Below are positions 49,626 through 59,503 of a stretch of 64,000 nt of DNA, piece after piece (the stretch's first letter is position 1; each line of letters begins with the position of its first letter). The notes under the pieces were generated by a model that searched no databases, was not told the origin of the DNA, and saw nothing but the letters and a program-made list of their open reading frames with translations. The stretch is taken from the NCBI GenBank assembly GCA_038373865.1, contig JAXGGA010004686.1:21533-85532 (forward strand), read 5' to 3'. Source of the stretch: Uloborus plumipes. Its lineage: Eukaryota; Arthropoda; Arachnida; Araneae; Uloboridae. A program made the position numbers and the translations under genes.

Positions 49626-51174
49626 ATGAAAATTTAAAACTTTTTAAATATTTTAAAATTATTTTATTTCATACTTAATTATTTGAAATCTAATTTATTT
49701 TAAGCGAAGGACAATTCACAAAAATATTGTGATCAGAGAACTGAAAACTTGTAAATTGAATAATAATTTTAACGAAGATGATAATACATCGCTGTATTCG
49801 TTTTAAGACGAATAAGAAATATAATTTCCTTACTTCATTAAAATAATTATTTAAGTAATTGAACTAGATTTTTTCTGTAATTTAAGTGTAAGTGCCCCTC
49901 TCTCTGCATATGATTCTTTTGACGCTCATGATTCCTCACAAACATCTAAGCTGGATTCATTTTATATGATATTTTAGAAAGGGGTAAAATGGTCATGGGC
50001 TAACCTTTAAGGCAGATATTAGTTAAAATGTTATTAAACATGTGGTTTTGAAGGTAAGGGATGAGAGAAATACTCAAATGAAAAAAAAGACTGAAAGTAA
50101 GTCCAATATTATATTACTATAATATTCGATCAATTCTTAGCAGTTTTTATGCTTCTAGTTTCCGATTTGTACTAGCAGAAAAATTTATGCCCGAAAAAGA
50201 CTTCTGTTAAAAATATTTCGCAATAAAAATTTAGGCCAAGGAGTATTTCGTATTCGTTAAAGAAACAGATAAAGTTTGATCAAAAAGGATTTTTTCCTTT
50301 TGTTTTTTTTAATAAAGTAACTTTTTTCAGAACTCTCTTTACAAGTAAAAATGGTTTTTTAAAAATATTTGTATTTTTCTTTACGCAAGTACAGCGATAC
50401 GAAGATATGTGGAAAAGCGGACATCAAAGTACTCTTAAATAAGTATAGAGTTGGAATTTTCCCTCTGAAGTAGTTGAAACGAGGTGTTCTTGACAACTTC
50501 TTTTAGGTGCACATAGTATAGCTCTACAGAATTCTTTGGCAAAATAGAAAATGAGTTCTAGACAAAATAAAAAAAAGTGAAAAATGTTGAAGTTTTGATT
50601 GAAATATTAAACTATAATTACGACAGACAAATATTTTATTTTTCATAATATGAATCAGAAAGTATCTCTAGTTCAGTTCCATCAAATTCAATTAAGGCTG
50701 CAGTTAATCAAGATTGGCTGCTGATCAAACAAGGCTGCAGTTAATCATTTACCACACGATTTTTCGGTGGATTATTGAGTATCGGTGAAATACGAAGGGA
50801 AAAAAATAAATGTGCAGATTATATACATTGATCAGACAGATTTATTAGCTATAGCCTAAGCAATACAAACATCGGAAATTACTATACTTTTCCTGATGAC
50901 CTTGATGGAATCGAGGAGTGAAATATGACCGGAATTCTTTGAAATCATAAATTTTAATTTATTTGAATGAAGCCAATTTCTTTCAAACTAGCTGTGTTGA
51001 ATATTTTCAAATATTGCGGTTTTTTACGATGGCTTTACATCTATTCTTTAACAATGACCCCTTTTCCCTAAACCAGATCTTAAATACATATAATAATTAA
51101 ATTATAGATTAAAAAAAAACTAAAAAATACGCTTGTGGAGAATATCCGCACTAAGTTTATATGCACTTATAATG
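49626..51174. other. AT-rich non-coding stretch
   Basis: No gene was recognised. A short repeated word AAGGCTGCAGTTAATCA occurs twice near 50694-50747. Confidence 0.5.
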
Positions 51175-51385
51175 CATTCACATGCAATATAGTTTAGCCT
51201 TTAGTATAAAAATAGCATCGAATATATTATATATTTGCAAAGAACGTGAATTTTATCTTTTATTCAGAGTTACGTATAAACAACTGAATCACGTATCACA
51301 CCAAAATGTAATATAGTTTAGCCTTTAGTAGTAATCAGAGTTAGATACATACATACAAACAAATCCAAATGTGAAACTAATAAAA
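51175..51385 (-). repeat. Dispersed repeat family, copy 2 (inverted)
   Basis: Read on the minus strand it has the same ordered words as 38079-38345: ATTTGTTTGTATGTATGTA, ACTAAAGGCTAAACTATATT, AACTCTGAATAAAAGATAAA, TTCACGTTCTTTGCAA and a second ACTAAAGGCTAAACTATATT. The match is strong, with indels between units. Confidence 0.8.
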
Positions 51386-53240
51386 ACAAATTAAAAAAGA
51401 AAATTTCGTAAAACTTTTTTTTTAATCATTTTTTCTTCTTCGTAAAATTCAATGCACAGTGGGTTCTTTATTGATATAATATTAACAATTAAGGAAAATG
51501 TGAGCTTTTCAGAGCAATTCTTGTATAATTCATCTGAGTTGAAAAACATGGATTTTACGACCACTTCACCACACCTGACACTACTAAACGACATAGTTTT
51601 TAGAGTGATCTCATAATCCTGAAAATATCTTTTTAAAATAAATACTTGTCGTCGATTTAAAGAGACTTTTAAAGATTTAGTAGCCGTTATAAAATTTCCG
51701 ACATAAGACTATAAGAATTGCATAACACATTAAAAAGTTAGGCATCCAATTCTGAATATTGGACTTTTGAGGATGCTAGATGATTGATATTTTTACTGTC
51801 ACAAATGCCCTTTTTTTTTTTTGTAAATATCTATTTTATTTATTTTTAAATTATTTTTATTTTTGATTTTTTGACTTTTAAAAATTGGTTATTATTTTTT
51901 CGAATCTTAAAAAAGAAAAGAAAGTGAAGTTACCTTTTACGAAGTATTTTTCAGTGACACTGCTTGGTAAATTGCGGCTCAATACAACCACCCCGCCCCC
52001 CTCTCTTAAAAAAAGTGGAAAATTTTTAATTTTGACGTCTTGAATTCGAATTATGTTTTTCGCAGTGGTGAATTGCGAAAGGTGTGTGTGTGTCAGACCT
52101 GTGCCCAAAGCGGGGGGAGGGGGGCTTAAATAATAGTTATAGTTACCCAAAACCACTAGCGTCTTTTTAAAACTGAAGAATTTCGTCTTTTTCATTTTAT
52201 TTATTTATTTATTTTTTCAAACATATTTTTAACTGCTGTTTGCTTTTTCAAACATATTTTTAACTGCTGTCTGTTGTTATACGAAAATTTAAATTTCGTG
52301 AAATATTTCAGCCTTATATCTACTATAACCAATTTTCGGTTATGTTCATATAAAATAAAATTCGCAAAATCACCGATATCTTTCTTCATTTTTCAAAAAT
52401 AAGGGTTTTTACCATATTTAATTTAACTTTAAATTTCTCATTATGATGCACTTGCTGTAAAATATATTTAAACGTAAAAATAAGTAATTATTGTGGAAAA
52501 GTTACAGATTTTTTTGAAAAGTAAGCTAAAAATCAAAGAAGATGCCTAAAAAGCGTATTTTTTTTAAATGTTGGCAATATGACTTAGCACTGGAAATTTT
52601 TTTTGCCCCCCCCCCCCCCCTCACCAACTTTTTCAAAACCTGGACATGGAGTTAGTGTGTGTGTGTGTGTGTTAATTTGCCACCATGCAGGACATAGGCT
52701 CCACCGTTTCCCGCATGGTCCAATCAGAAAAAAAGGACTGCAGGACGTCTGGGGTCCAAAAAGAAAACAAATAGCAATTTGTCATTGCTCAAAAAAAAAA
52801 AAAAAAAAAAAAAAAAAACCCTCAAATACATCCAGAAAATTCTCGCTTACTTTAGAATGAAGTTCCCTCTTCGGACAGCCCTGAAATTATCAGTTTAAAT
52901 ACATATTAATATAACTCATCAACGTCATGGATGTTGATTGTATAATCAAGTTCAAGTGTTAATTTTACGAGCAGGAAATTAAGAGGAAATGTTTTCGAGA
53001 ACTTAAAATTCTCATTCGCACTCTCATTCACAATTTCAGTCATTACCATAATTTATCACGTGAGAACAAAAATATCTACTGAAAGTAATTTAATTCCTTC
53101 CATTATGTTTTACTGCTGGTGGCGAAAATATGTTGTTGGGTTAAAATTTCTAGAGACGGAAGGGACTAATGTGTGGCATAGATATGGTTTGAAAGAGTAG
53201 CGAATGCTAATAATATTTTAAACCCCTCTTTTTTTTAAAC
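51386..53240. other. Non-coding stretch with small repeats
   Basis: No gene was recognised. It contains a 31-bp exact-like tandem duplication (TTTTTCAAACATATTTTTAA at 52213 and 52244), GT repeats near 52082-52093 and 52655-52672, a C run at 52607-52620 and an A run of about 28 at 52791-52818. Confidence 0.55.
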
Positions 53241-53599
53241 TTTGCCGCAACGTGGTTAGTGGCGACCGCTAATATTGATCCTTACTTTAGAGGAGAAGGT
53301 TTGCTTGTTTCAAATGAGGCTGCGCTTAGCTTCTTGAGATTTGCAAACCTAGTGCATTCCCCAAGAAAGGCATCCACTCGATCAAAGATCCAACGTCTTG
53401 ATTAATGGTGGCTGAGGGACGTTAAAAATGTCGTGGTCACAAAGTCCTCCAAGGGAGACGATACCTCTGGGGGTGCTGGGCCAATTGTTTGCTCGGCCCT
53501 TGGTCTGGTTCAAAAAGAACAAAGCGCTCTTCTTTCACCTATCCCGGTTGAACCACGAGTTGTGGTAGGTACGGGGGACCCTGGAGTGTGTGAAGTGAA
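53241..53599. repeat. GC-richer block, probable interspersed repeat
   Basis: This block is much richer in G and C than its surroundings, has no open frame of note and runs directly into the inverted CACTG-type element. It contains a short stem GGGCC/GGCCC (about 53476-53500). The abrupt composition change suggests an inserted repeat, but no ends or family could be defined. Confidence 0.4.
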
Positions 53600-53893
53600 G
53601 TAATAAACAGTATAATTGCCGCTTTACAGTAATAAACTGTAAAATTGCTACTTTTACATTATATTACTGTGCATTTATACTTTTAAACTGGAACCTCTGC
53701 TGCCAGTATTATACTTTTGTGTTTACTCAGTAATACAGATAATTTTGTGGTAATAAACTGTAAAATTGCTGCTTTACAGTAATAAACTAAAATTAGCATC
53801 TTTACAGCTTATTACTGAGTATTTTACAGTTTTGAGCTGGAACCTCTGCTGTCAGTATTATACTGTAAAAACAACAATTTATTTTTTGCAGTG
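53600..53893 (-). mobile_element. CACTG-ended MITE, copy A (inverted)
   Basis: On the minus strand it starts CACTGCAAAAAATAAATTGT, then ACAGTATAATACTG and GCAGAGGTTCCAG, as in copies B and C. Interior words CTGTAAAATTGC and TTTACAGT repeat in alternating orientation. The other end is not clear, so this copy may be truncated. Confidence 0.75.
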
Positions 53894-55491
53894 TATAAAT
53901 TGTCTGCTTTTAACCACAGCATATGCACCCAGACGTTAACTAACTAGATTAAGCAGTACGAAAAAGTGAAACTTGCACCAAACAAGGATTTCGTGCCAAC
54001 TATAGCAGCCTTCGGCGATTATTGAAGAATAACTTCACACTCCACTAGCTCTGGCTCTAATTATTCGGCCGCAAACTGAGTGTCTGCAGAACCAGAACCA
54101 ATGGATGCCGATTAATATTCCATCATTAAGGCTTATGTGTCCGAGAAGGAAATGTCCGCGAATCGGTCGCCCTGAAACTCAGCTAGAGGGCTACAGTTCC
54201 AGTTAAGAAGATCAAGCGGCGCGAAACCAGAAATGAATTAAAAGATTTCGTTTTAGTTTTCAGCTGAGCAAGGTGTTTGGAATGATTTTATAACGAGATG
54301 GGGCTCAGAAATCTATCGAATCAGGAACAACTTATCTTTTCAATGTGAAAGTAATTGAAACATTGAAATTGACTGAGAGTTATATATTTTTTTCTTCTAG
54401 AAACGGGCGTTACTAAAAATTTTCAGACGATTTTTATGTGACTCCGTATTTTATTTCTTTTCCATGACTAAAATACAAAAGTGTTCAGAGGTTTTAATCA
54501 AAATCTATTTGCTGAAATCACATTGTGTTGTCTCATCACCCTATTTTAGGATTTGAACATAAGGATTGGTTGAATATTTTAGGATCTCGTTCAGTTTTGA
54601 AAACAATACTTTATCTTACTTTATAAGATAAATATTTCGCAACGTCATATTTTAGAAAATTAACTTTCTAATGCATTTTAGAAACTAAATTTCATGACCG
54701 TACCATGCTAGATACAAAATTTGTTTCTATATTTTTGCAACATGATTTAGTTTGAATGATTAGAAACGATGGTTATGAACTATTGCTCCAAGAATTGCAT
54801 CTGACTTAAGAGCTTCTTTTATCAAGAATATTTGAATGAATTTGTCAGAGTATGTTTTTCATTTCATTTTGTCTGCTTAAAATAAACAATGTTTTTTTCT
54901 TTTTTTAATATTATGTTTTTTTCTACTCTATCTTATACTTGATATTGCAGCATACACATTTCTTAGTATATACTTAATTTATTTCTCAATGCTTAATGTA
55001 TTGCGGTGTAACTTTTAAAGTATTTTTTTTTATTGGTGTTCTCTCGAAATCATGTTGAATGTGAATACAAAAACCGAAAAGATCGCCGAAAATTTATGCA
55101 AAATTATAGCAAGTAATCTACTATAGAGCGCAGTAACTTAAGAGAAAAGAAAACTTTCCTTGCTGCAATCTCGGACTGAAAAAACGAAACTGCGTCTAAA
55201 ACAAATTCCTTTTTCTTTTGTTTCTAATTGATGTTTATTAGCGTTTCATACTTGGATTTTGCGATCTTAAGTCGGATTAAAGAAGCAAAAAATCACGTGC
55301 TTTAGTTTTGTTACACCCGGAGATTATCCAATCGCAGAAAATACCTGAATTTTAACATATTTTCTCACAGTAAAATTTTTGGCGACGAAAAAGTTGCTAA
55401 AACTAAAAATAAACCTGGAAAGCAGACATATATCACATTGCTTGATGTTTCAAAAAATTGCTTTTGTCCACTTCCTTGAGAGAAAACAATA
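53894..55491. other. Non-coding stretch
   Basis: No gene was recognised. A higher-complexity block at about 53930-54290 is followed by AT-rich DNA. Confidence 0.5.
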
Positions 55492-55672
55492 CTGTCAGCC
55501 CCGCTTAAATGAATACTGTCGGTTCCCAGAAATATTATTCGATTGAACGGGGTATTCGTTTAAGCAGGGATTTTTGACATTACGTCTTCATGGATGGGGT
55601 AATATTTGGTTCCGGGATGTTTTATTCGTATAAGCGGGGTATTCGTTTATCCCAATTAAGCGGGGCCGACAG
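55492..55672. mobile_element. TA-flanked MITE, 181 bp
   Basis: The left end CTGTCAGCCCCGCTTAA (55492) and the right end, read in reverse complement, CTGTCGGCCCCGCTTAA (ending 55672) match at 16 of 17 positions. TA flanks both sides (55490-55491 and 55673-55674). CGGGGTATTCGTTTA words recur inside, which resembles the subterminal arrays of pogo/Tigger elements. It lies only 185 bases from the mariner element. Confidence 0.85.
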
Positions 55673-55857
55673 TACTTATAAAGTTCATTTGCAAATGAAA
55701 GGGTTGTTTTAAAACTGCTTGAAGTTGAATAAGGAATAGGGATGGAAAAGCTTTTGAACTTTTTTTTCAAAGGCGTGAGTGGTCAAAAGAATTTTGCGGT
55801 AAGCATCACACAAAAAATACCAGCTTCTACATTCAACAGATCAAAATACAAATTATA

Positions 55858-57075
55858 CACTGAAGTGACAAAAGTCATGGGATACCTCTTAATATCGTGT
55901 CGGCCCTCCTTTTGCCCGGCGAAGTGCAACAACTAGACGTGGCATGGACTCAACAAGTCGTTGGAAGTCTTCTGCAGGAATATTGAGCCATGCTGTCTCG
56001 ATAGACGTCCATAATTGTGAAAGCGTTGATGGGGCAGGATTTTGGGCACGAACAGACCTCTCGATGGTGTCCCATAAATGCTCAATGGGATTTATGTCGG
56101 GCGATCTAGGTGGCCAAATCATTCGTTGGAATTGTCCAGAATTTTCTTCAAACCAATTGCGAACAGTTGTGGCCCGGTGACATGGCGCATTGTCATCCAT
56201 AAAAATCCCATCGTTGTTTGGGTACATGAAGTCCATGAATGGCTGCAAGTGATCTCCAAGTAGCTGCACATAAGCATTTCCAGTCAATGTTCGGTCCAGT
56301 CGCACTAGAGGACCAAGTCCATGCCATGAAAAAACAGCCCACACCATTACGGAGCCACCACCAGCTTGAACAGTGCCTTGCTGACAGTTTGGATCCATGG
56401 CTTCGTGGGGTCTGCGCCACACTCGAACCCTACCATCGGCTCTTACCAGCTGAAATCGTGACTCATCGGACCAGGCCACGGTTTTCCATTCATCTAGGGA
56501 CCAACCGATATGCTCACGTGCCCACGAGAGTCGCTGCAAGCGATGTCGTTCTGTCAGTAAAGGCACTCGAGTCGGTCTTCTGCTGGAATAGCCCAAGAAA
56601 TCCAAATTTCTCCGCACAGTTCTAGCAGACACGTCCATTGTACGTCCCACATTGATTTCTACGGTGATTTGACGCAGTGTTGCTTGTCTGTTAGAATTTA
56701 CGACTCTTTGCAGACGTCGCCGGTCTCGATCTTTAAGAGCAGGCGGTCGACTACTGCGCTGTCCATGGTGGGATGTTATGCCTGAAATTTCATACTCTCT
56801 GCACACTCTTGACTCAGTGGATCTGGGAATGTTGAATTCTCTAACGATTTCCGAAATGGCATGACCCATGCGTCTAGCTCCAACTAACATTCCGCGTTCA
56901 AAGTCTGTTAATTCACGTCGTGCGGTCATCATCACGTTAAAACCTCTTCACATGAATAACTTGAACAGAAATGAAAGCTCTGTAAAAGCACTGCGCATTT
57001 ATACCTGTTCTATGCGATGCTACTGCCATCTGAAAATTTGCATATTGCTATCCCATGACTTTTGTCACTTCAGTG
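55858..57075 (-). mobile_element. Complete Tc1/mariner transposon, 1,218 bp
   Basis: Terminal inverted repeats of 27 bp are identical at 55858-55884 and 57049-57075 (outer part CACTGAAGTGACAAAAGTCA). TA duplications lie at 55856-55857 and 57076-57077. The element encodes one uninterrupted transposase on the minus strand. Perfect ends and an intact frame indicate a young insertion that might still be mobile. Confidence 0.95.
55889..56935 (-). CDS. Tc1/mariner-type transposase (DDE)
   Basis: A 348-residue protein, full length for the family (about 340-350). Residues about 10-50 form the first helix-turn-helix (TDFERGMLVGARRMG...SRVCREY), about 66-115 a second one, joined by an SSRPPAL linker in the place of the GRPR-like motif. 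The catalytic triad is visible: D157 in WSDESRF, D248 in MDDNAPCH and E285 in SPDINPIEHLW. There are 36 residues between the second D and E if DNAPCH is aligned with the DNDPKH of Tc1, against 34 in classic Tc1, so it looks like a DD36E-type member. Other family words are GGGSVMVWAVFS and WPPRSPDINP. Residue 41 is E within PRSTESRV, where relatives usually have a hydrophobic residue; this might weaken DNA binding. The start is the first of three in-frame ATGs at 56935; the stop TAA is at 55889. Confidence 0.95.
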   Translation of the reverse strand: MMMTARRELTDFERGMLVGARRMGHAISEIVREFNIPRSTESRVCREYEISGITSHHGQRSSRPPALKDRDRRRLQRVVNSNRQATLRQITVEINVGRTMDVSARTVRRNLDFLGYSSRRPTRVPLLTERHRLQRLSWAREHIGWSLDEWKTVAWSDESRFQLVRADGRVRVWRRPHEAMDPNCQQGTVQAGGGSVMVWAVFSWHGLGPLVRLDRTLTGNAYVQLLGDHLQPFMDFMYPNNDGIFMDDNAPCHRATTVRNWFEENSGQFQRMIWPPRSPDINPIEHLWDTIERSVRAQNPAPSTLSQLWTSIETAWLNIPAEDFQRLVESMPRLVVALRRAKGGPTRY

Positions 57076-57077
57076 TA

Positions 57078-57344
57078 ATTTAAGGGGCAAGTGGATAAAG
57101 GTCATATTTGACATTTTAATTTCGCCGATTTACACAAATTCAAATTAGCGTGTATTCAATTGGGTTAAATCACAAACATAATTGAAGGGGTAAGTGAATA
57201 AAGGTGAATTGTGACAATTTTTTAAATTTGTAGAAAAAGCTTTCCAAAAAAAAAAAAAATATTATCTTTTCACCTTCATACATGGTAAAAAGTGTTTTTC
57301 CAAAATTGTCACATATCACCTTTATCCACTTGCCCCTTTAATTT
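57078..57344. mobile_element. Inverted-repeat element next to the mariner
   Basis: The left arm TTTAAGGGGCAAGTGGATAA (continuing AGGTCATATTTGACA, from about 57079) is matched in reverse complement by the right end (TGTCACATATCACC...CTTGCCCCTTTAA, ending about 57343). A third copy of the arm, in direct orientation, lies near 57183 (TTGAAGGGGTAAGTGAATAA). It contains no coding sequence. The mariner inserted at the left edge of this element or just beside it. Confidence 0.75.
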
Positions 57345-57345
57345 A

Positions 57346-58595
57346 ATTTTAGTGATAATATCTTTGGGATAATTCAGTACATGGAAAAAAAACTTGAAAA
57401 AATTCCAAAGTAGGGAGATGCTCCTTTTCTTTCCCCTCTCTTATGACTTCGAAATTCAGGAGAATAAGGGCAGTACTTCCTATGAAAAGAACAGCAATAA
57501 ACTAGAATTACAGCAATACTGAAAGATATGTATCTCCTATAAATTCAAACGTTCACGAATTCAGATAAAAATCAAATTATAACACAAAGAATACAAAACT
57601 CGGCGGCACGAAGAAAACAAAGTATATTTTACATTACGCACTCTCTGTTCTCTATCCGTCATAACTTTCGGGAAACAATAAGCTGTTTTGGTACGAAAAA
57701 AATAGAAAAGAAAAAAGCAAAGCAGCCTCTCGAAATGTTTTACAGTATTTTCTTTCTTACCCTCATTACCATGAGTAGATATCGAGTTTAAAGCCAGTTA
57801 TTACATAATGCATGAATCACGATGACCTTGATATGGAAGCTCTCTTTTCGAGAAGCAGACTGAAAATTGCTCACTTCCTACGCAGCACCCTAATTTGGAT
57901 GAAAGATTATTTATTCTGCGAAACGTAATGTGAATTTTAGTGTGAAATTTTGTATCATTTCCTGAGTGGAATTGCCGGTTCACTAGAACTGTAAAAAGAA
58001 CTCGCTCTTTGGCGGGTCTGTGCAGAATAATAATCGTTCTCCGCTGCGATGGAATTTTTTTTTGGAGTGACCAGACCACTCGGTGATCCATTTAGAAGTG
58101 ATCTTCATGGGAGGTGTTCTTTCAAATTATTTCTTTTTTCTATTTTTTTTTCTTTTTCGTATTTTTGGTCATTGTAAAAACATGAATCAAGTGAGAAATA
58201 TTTGATACAATGTATCAGACTTCTTCCTTTTGACTAAACTTATTTTTCTTTATGACTACAACTTTTAACCGTGTCTTGGGAATTGAATAAGCGTTGTACT
58301 TTTCAACATGATAAATATATTTGCGCTTGAAAAGTAAAAGAAAACTAAACAATGGAAAGGCACAAGTCTGCCGGAAACTGCAGACACGTATTTCGGGGCT
58401 TCAAGCAACCCCTTTTTTAGAATAAAAAGGTGAGGTTTTGGATGAAAAGACATTCGATAAAAGCTTTTATCAACACGAGTGTCGAGTTTCCCTCAAATCA
58501 GTGCCTGTTTATGGTTTTTTTTCCTGTTCCATGGGAGTTCAACAAAATGCATTTTCGAGATTTATTCGTCATCAGGATCTTTTTCAACGTAGAAC
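57346..58595. other. Non-coding stretch
   Basis: No gene was recognised. Open frames near 57801-58091 and 58430-58635 show no domain. Confidence 0.5.
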
Positions 58596-58603
58596 AGTTA
58601 GAA

Positions 58604-58870
58604 CAGTGGCGTACTCATGGAAGAAACTAAGCTAAGGGGCTTAAGCCCCTCCCAGAAGCATGAAGATGAGCCCCCTCGAAGAAACCAAGATGCTTAAAAT
58701 TGCGTCTTGGGGACTATACTTTAGGACATTTGCAGAGAGATAGCCCCCAACCCCCTTCTTAATTTCACCAAAAAAAAGCTTCGTTTTTTCTCCTAGGACT
58801 TCAAATTCGAAAGTTTTCTGAAGGAGGTCCACTTAGCCTACCCCAGAAAATAATTCTGGGTGCGCCACTG
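58604..58870. mobile_element. hAT-like MITE, 267 bp
   Basis: The left end CAGTGGCGTACTCA (58604) and right end, in reverse complement, CAGTGGCGCACCCA (ending 58870) match at 12 of 14 positions. The 8-bp flanks are AGTTAGAA (58596-58603) and ACTTAGAA (58871-58878), seven of eight identical. CAGTGGCG ends with an 8-bp duplication fit hAT elements. The interior has CCCCT/AGGGG-rich words and no coding capacity. Confidence 0.85.
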
Positions 58871-58878
58871 ACTTAGAA

Positions 58879-59133
58879 AGAAGATATCAAATAACAAATT
58901 GTAGTAGAACCATTCATGAAAACGTGTAAAACTTTGACTTACATGTGGTCCAGGAATATTGTATTTGACTGAACATCAGAAAGTTTCACGAAAGTGCCCA
59001 CGTTGTTTTGAAAAATGATTGTGAGTGGTTGTCTCAACATTTGTCTATTCGGCGTGCAATCTCCCGAAGAATGATCCGTTTCTTAAAGTGTACTACTAAT
59101 CTCAGTTGTTAAGTGTTAAATCTCACTACTATA
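58879..59133. other. AT-rich non-coding stretch
   Basis: Nothing recognised between two transposable elements. Confidence 0.5.
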
Positions 59134-59503
59134 CGCTGCAAAAAATAAACTGTTGTTTTTACAGTACAGTACTGGTAGCAGAGGTTCCAGTTTAAAGCTG
59201 TAAAATGGACAGTAATTAACTGTAAAACTAGCAGTTTTACAGTTTATTACCACAATTTTACAGTTCATTACAATAAAATTAGCTGTATTTTACTGTAAAC
59301 ACAACAGTATAATACTGGCAGCAGAGGTTCCAGTTTAAAACTGTAAAATGCTTAGCAATAAACTCTAAAATTAGCAATTTTACAGTTTATTACTGTAAAG
59401 CAGCTATTTTACAATTTATTACTGTAAAATTAGAAATTTTTACTTTTTGTTGCAGTAAAATAAGATGTATGAACTGTAAAAACAACACCTATTTTTTACA
59501 GTG
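59134..59503 (+). mobile_element. CACTG-ended MITE, copy B, 370 bp
   Basis: It starts CGCTGCAAAAAATAAACTGT (59134) and ends ATTTTTTACAGTG (59503). Interior words TACAGTA, GGCAGCAGAGGTTCCAG (two copies of the longer word, near 59170 and 59320) and TTTTACAGTTTATTAC repeat in both orientations. TACTA is found just after the right end and two bases before the left end, a possible short target duplication. CACTG ends with short duplications would fit CMC/EnSpm-like elements; hAT is an alternative. Confidence 0.8.
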
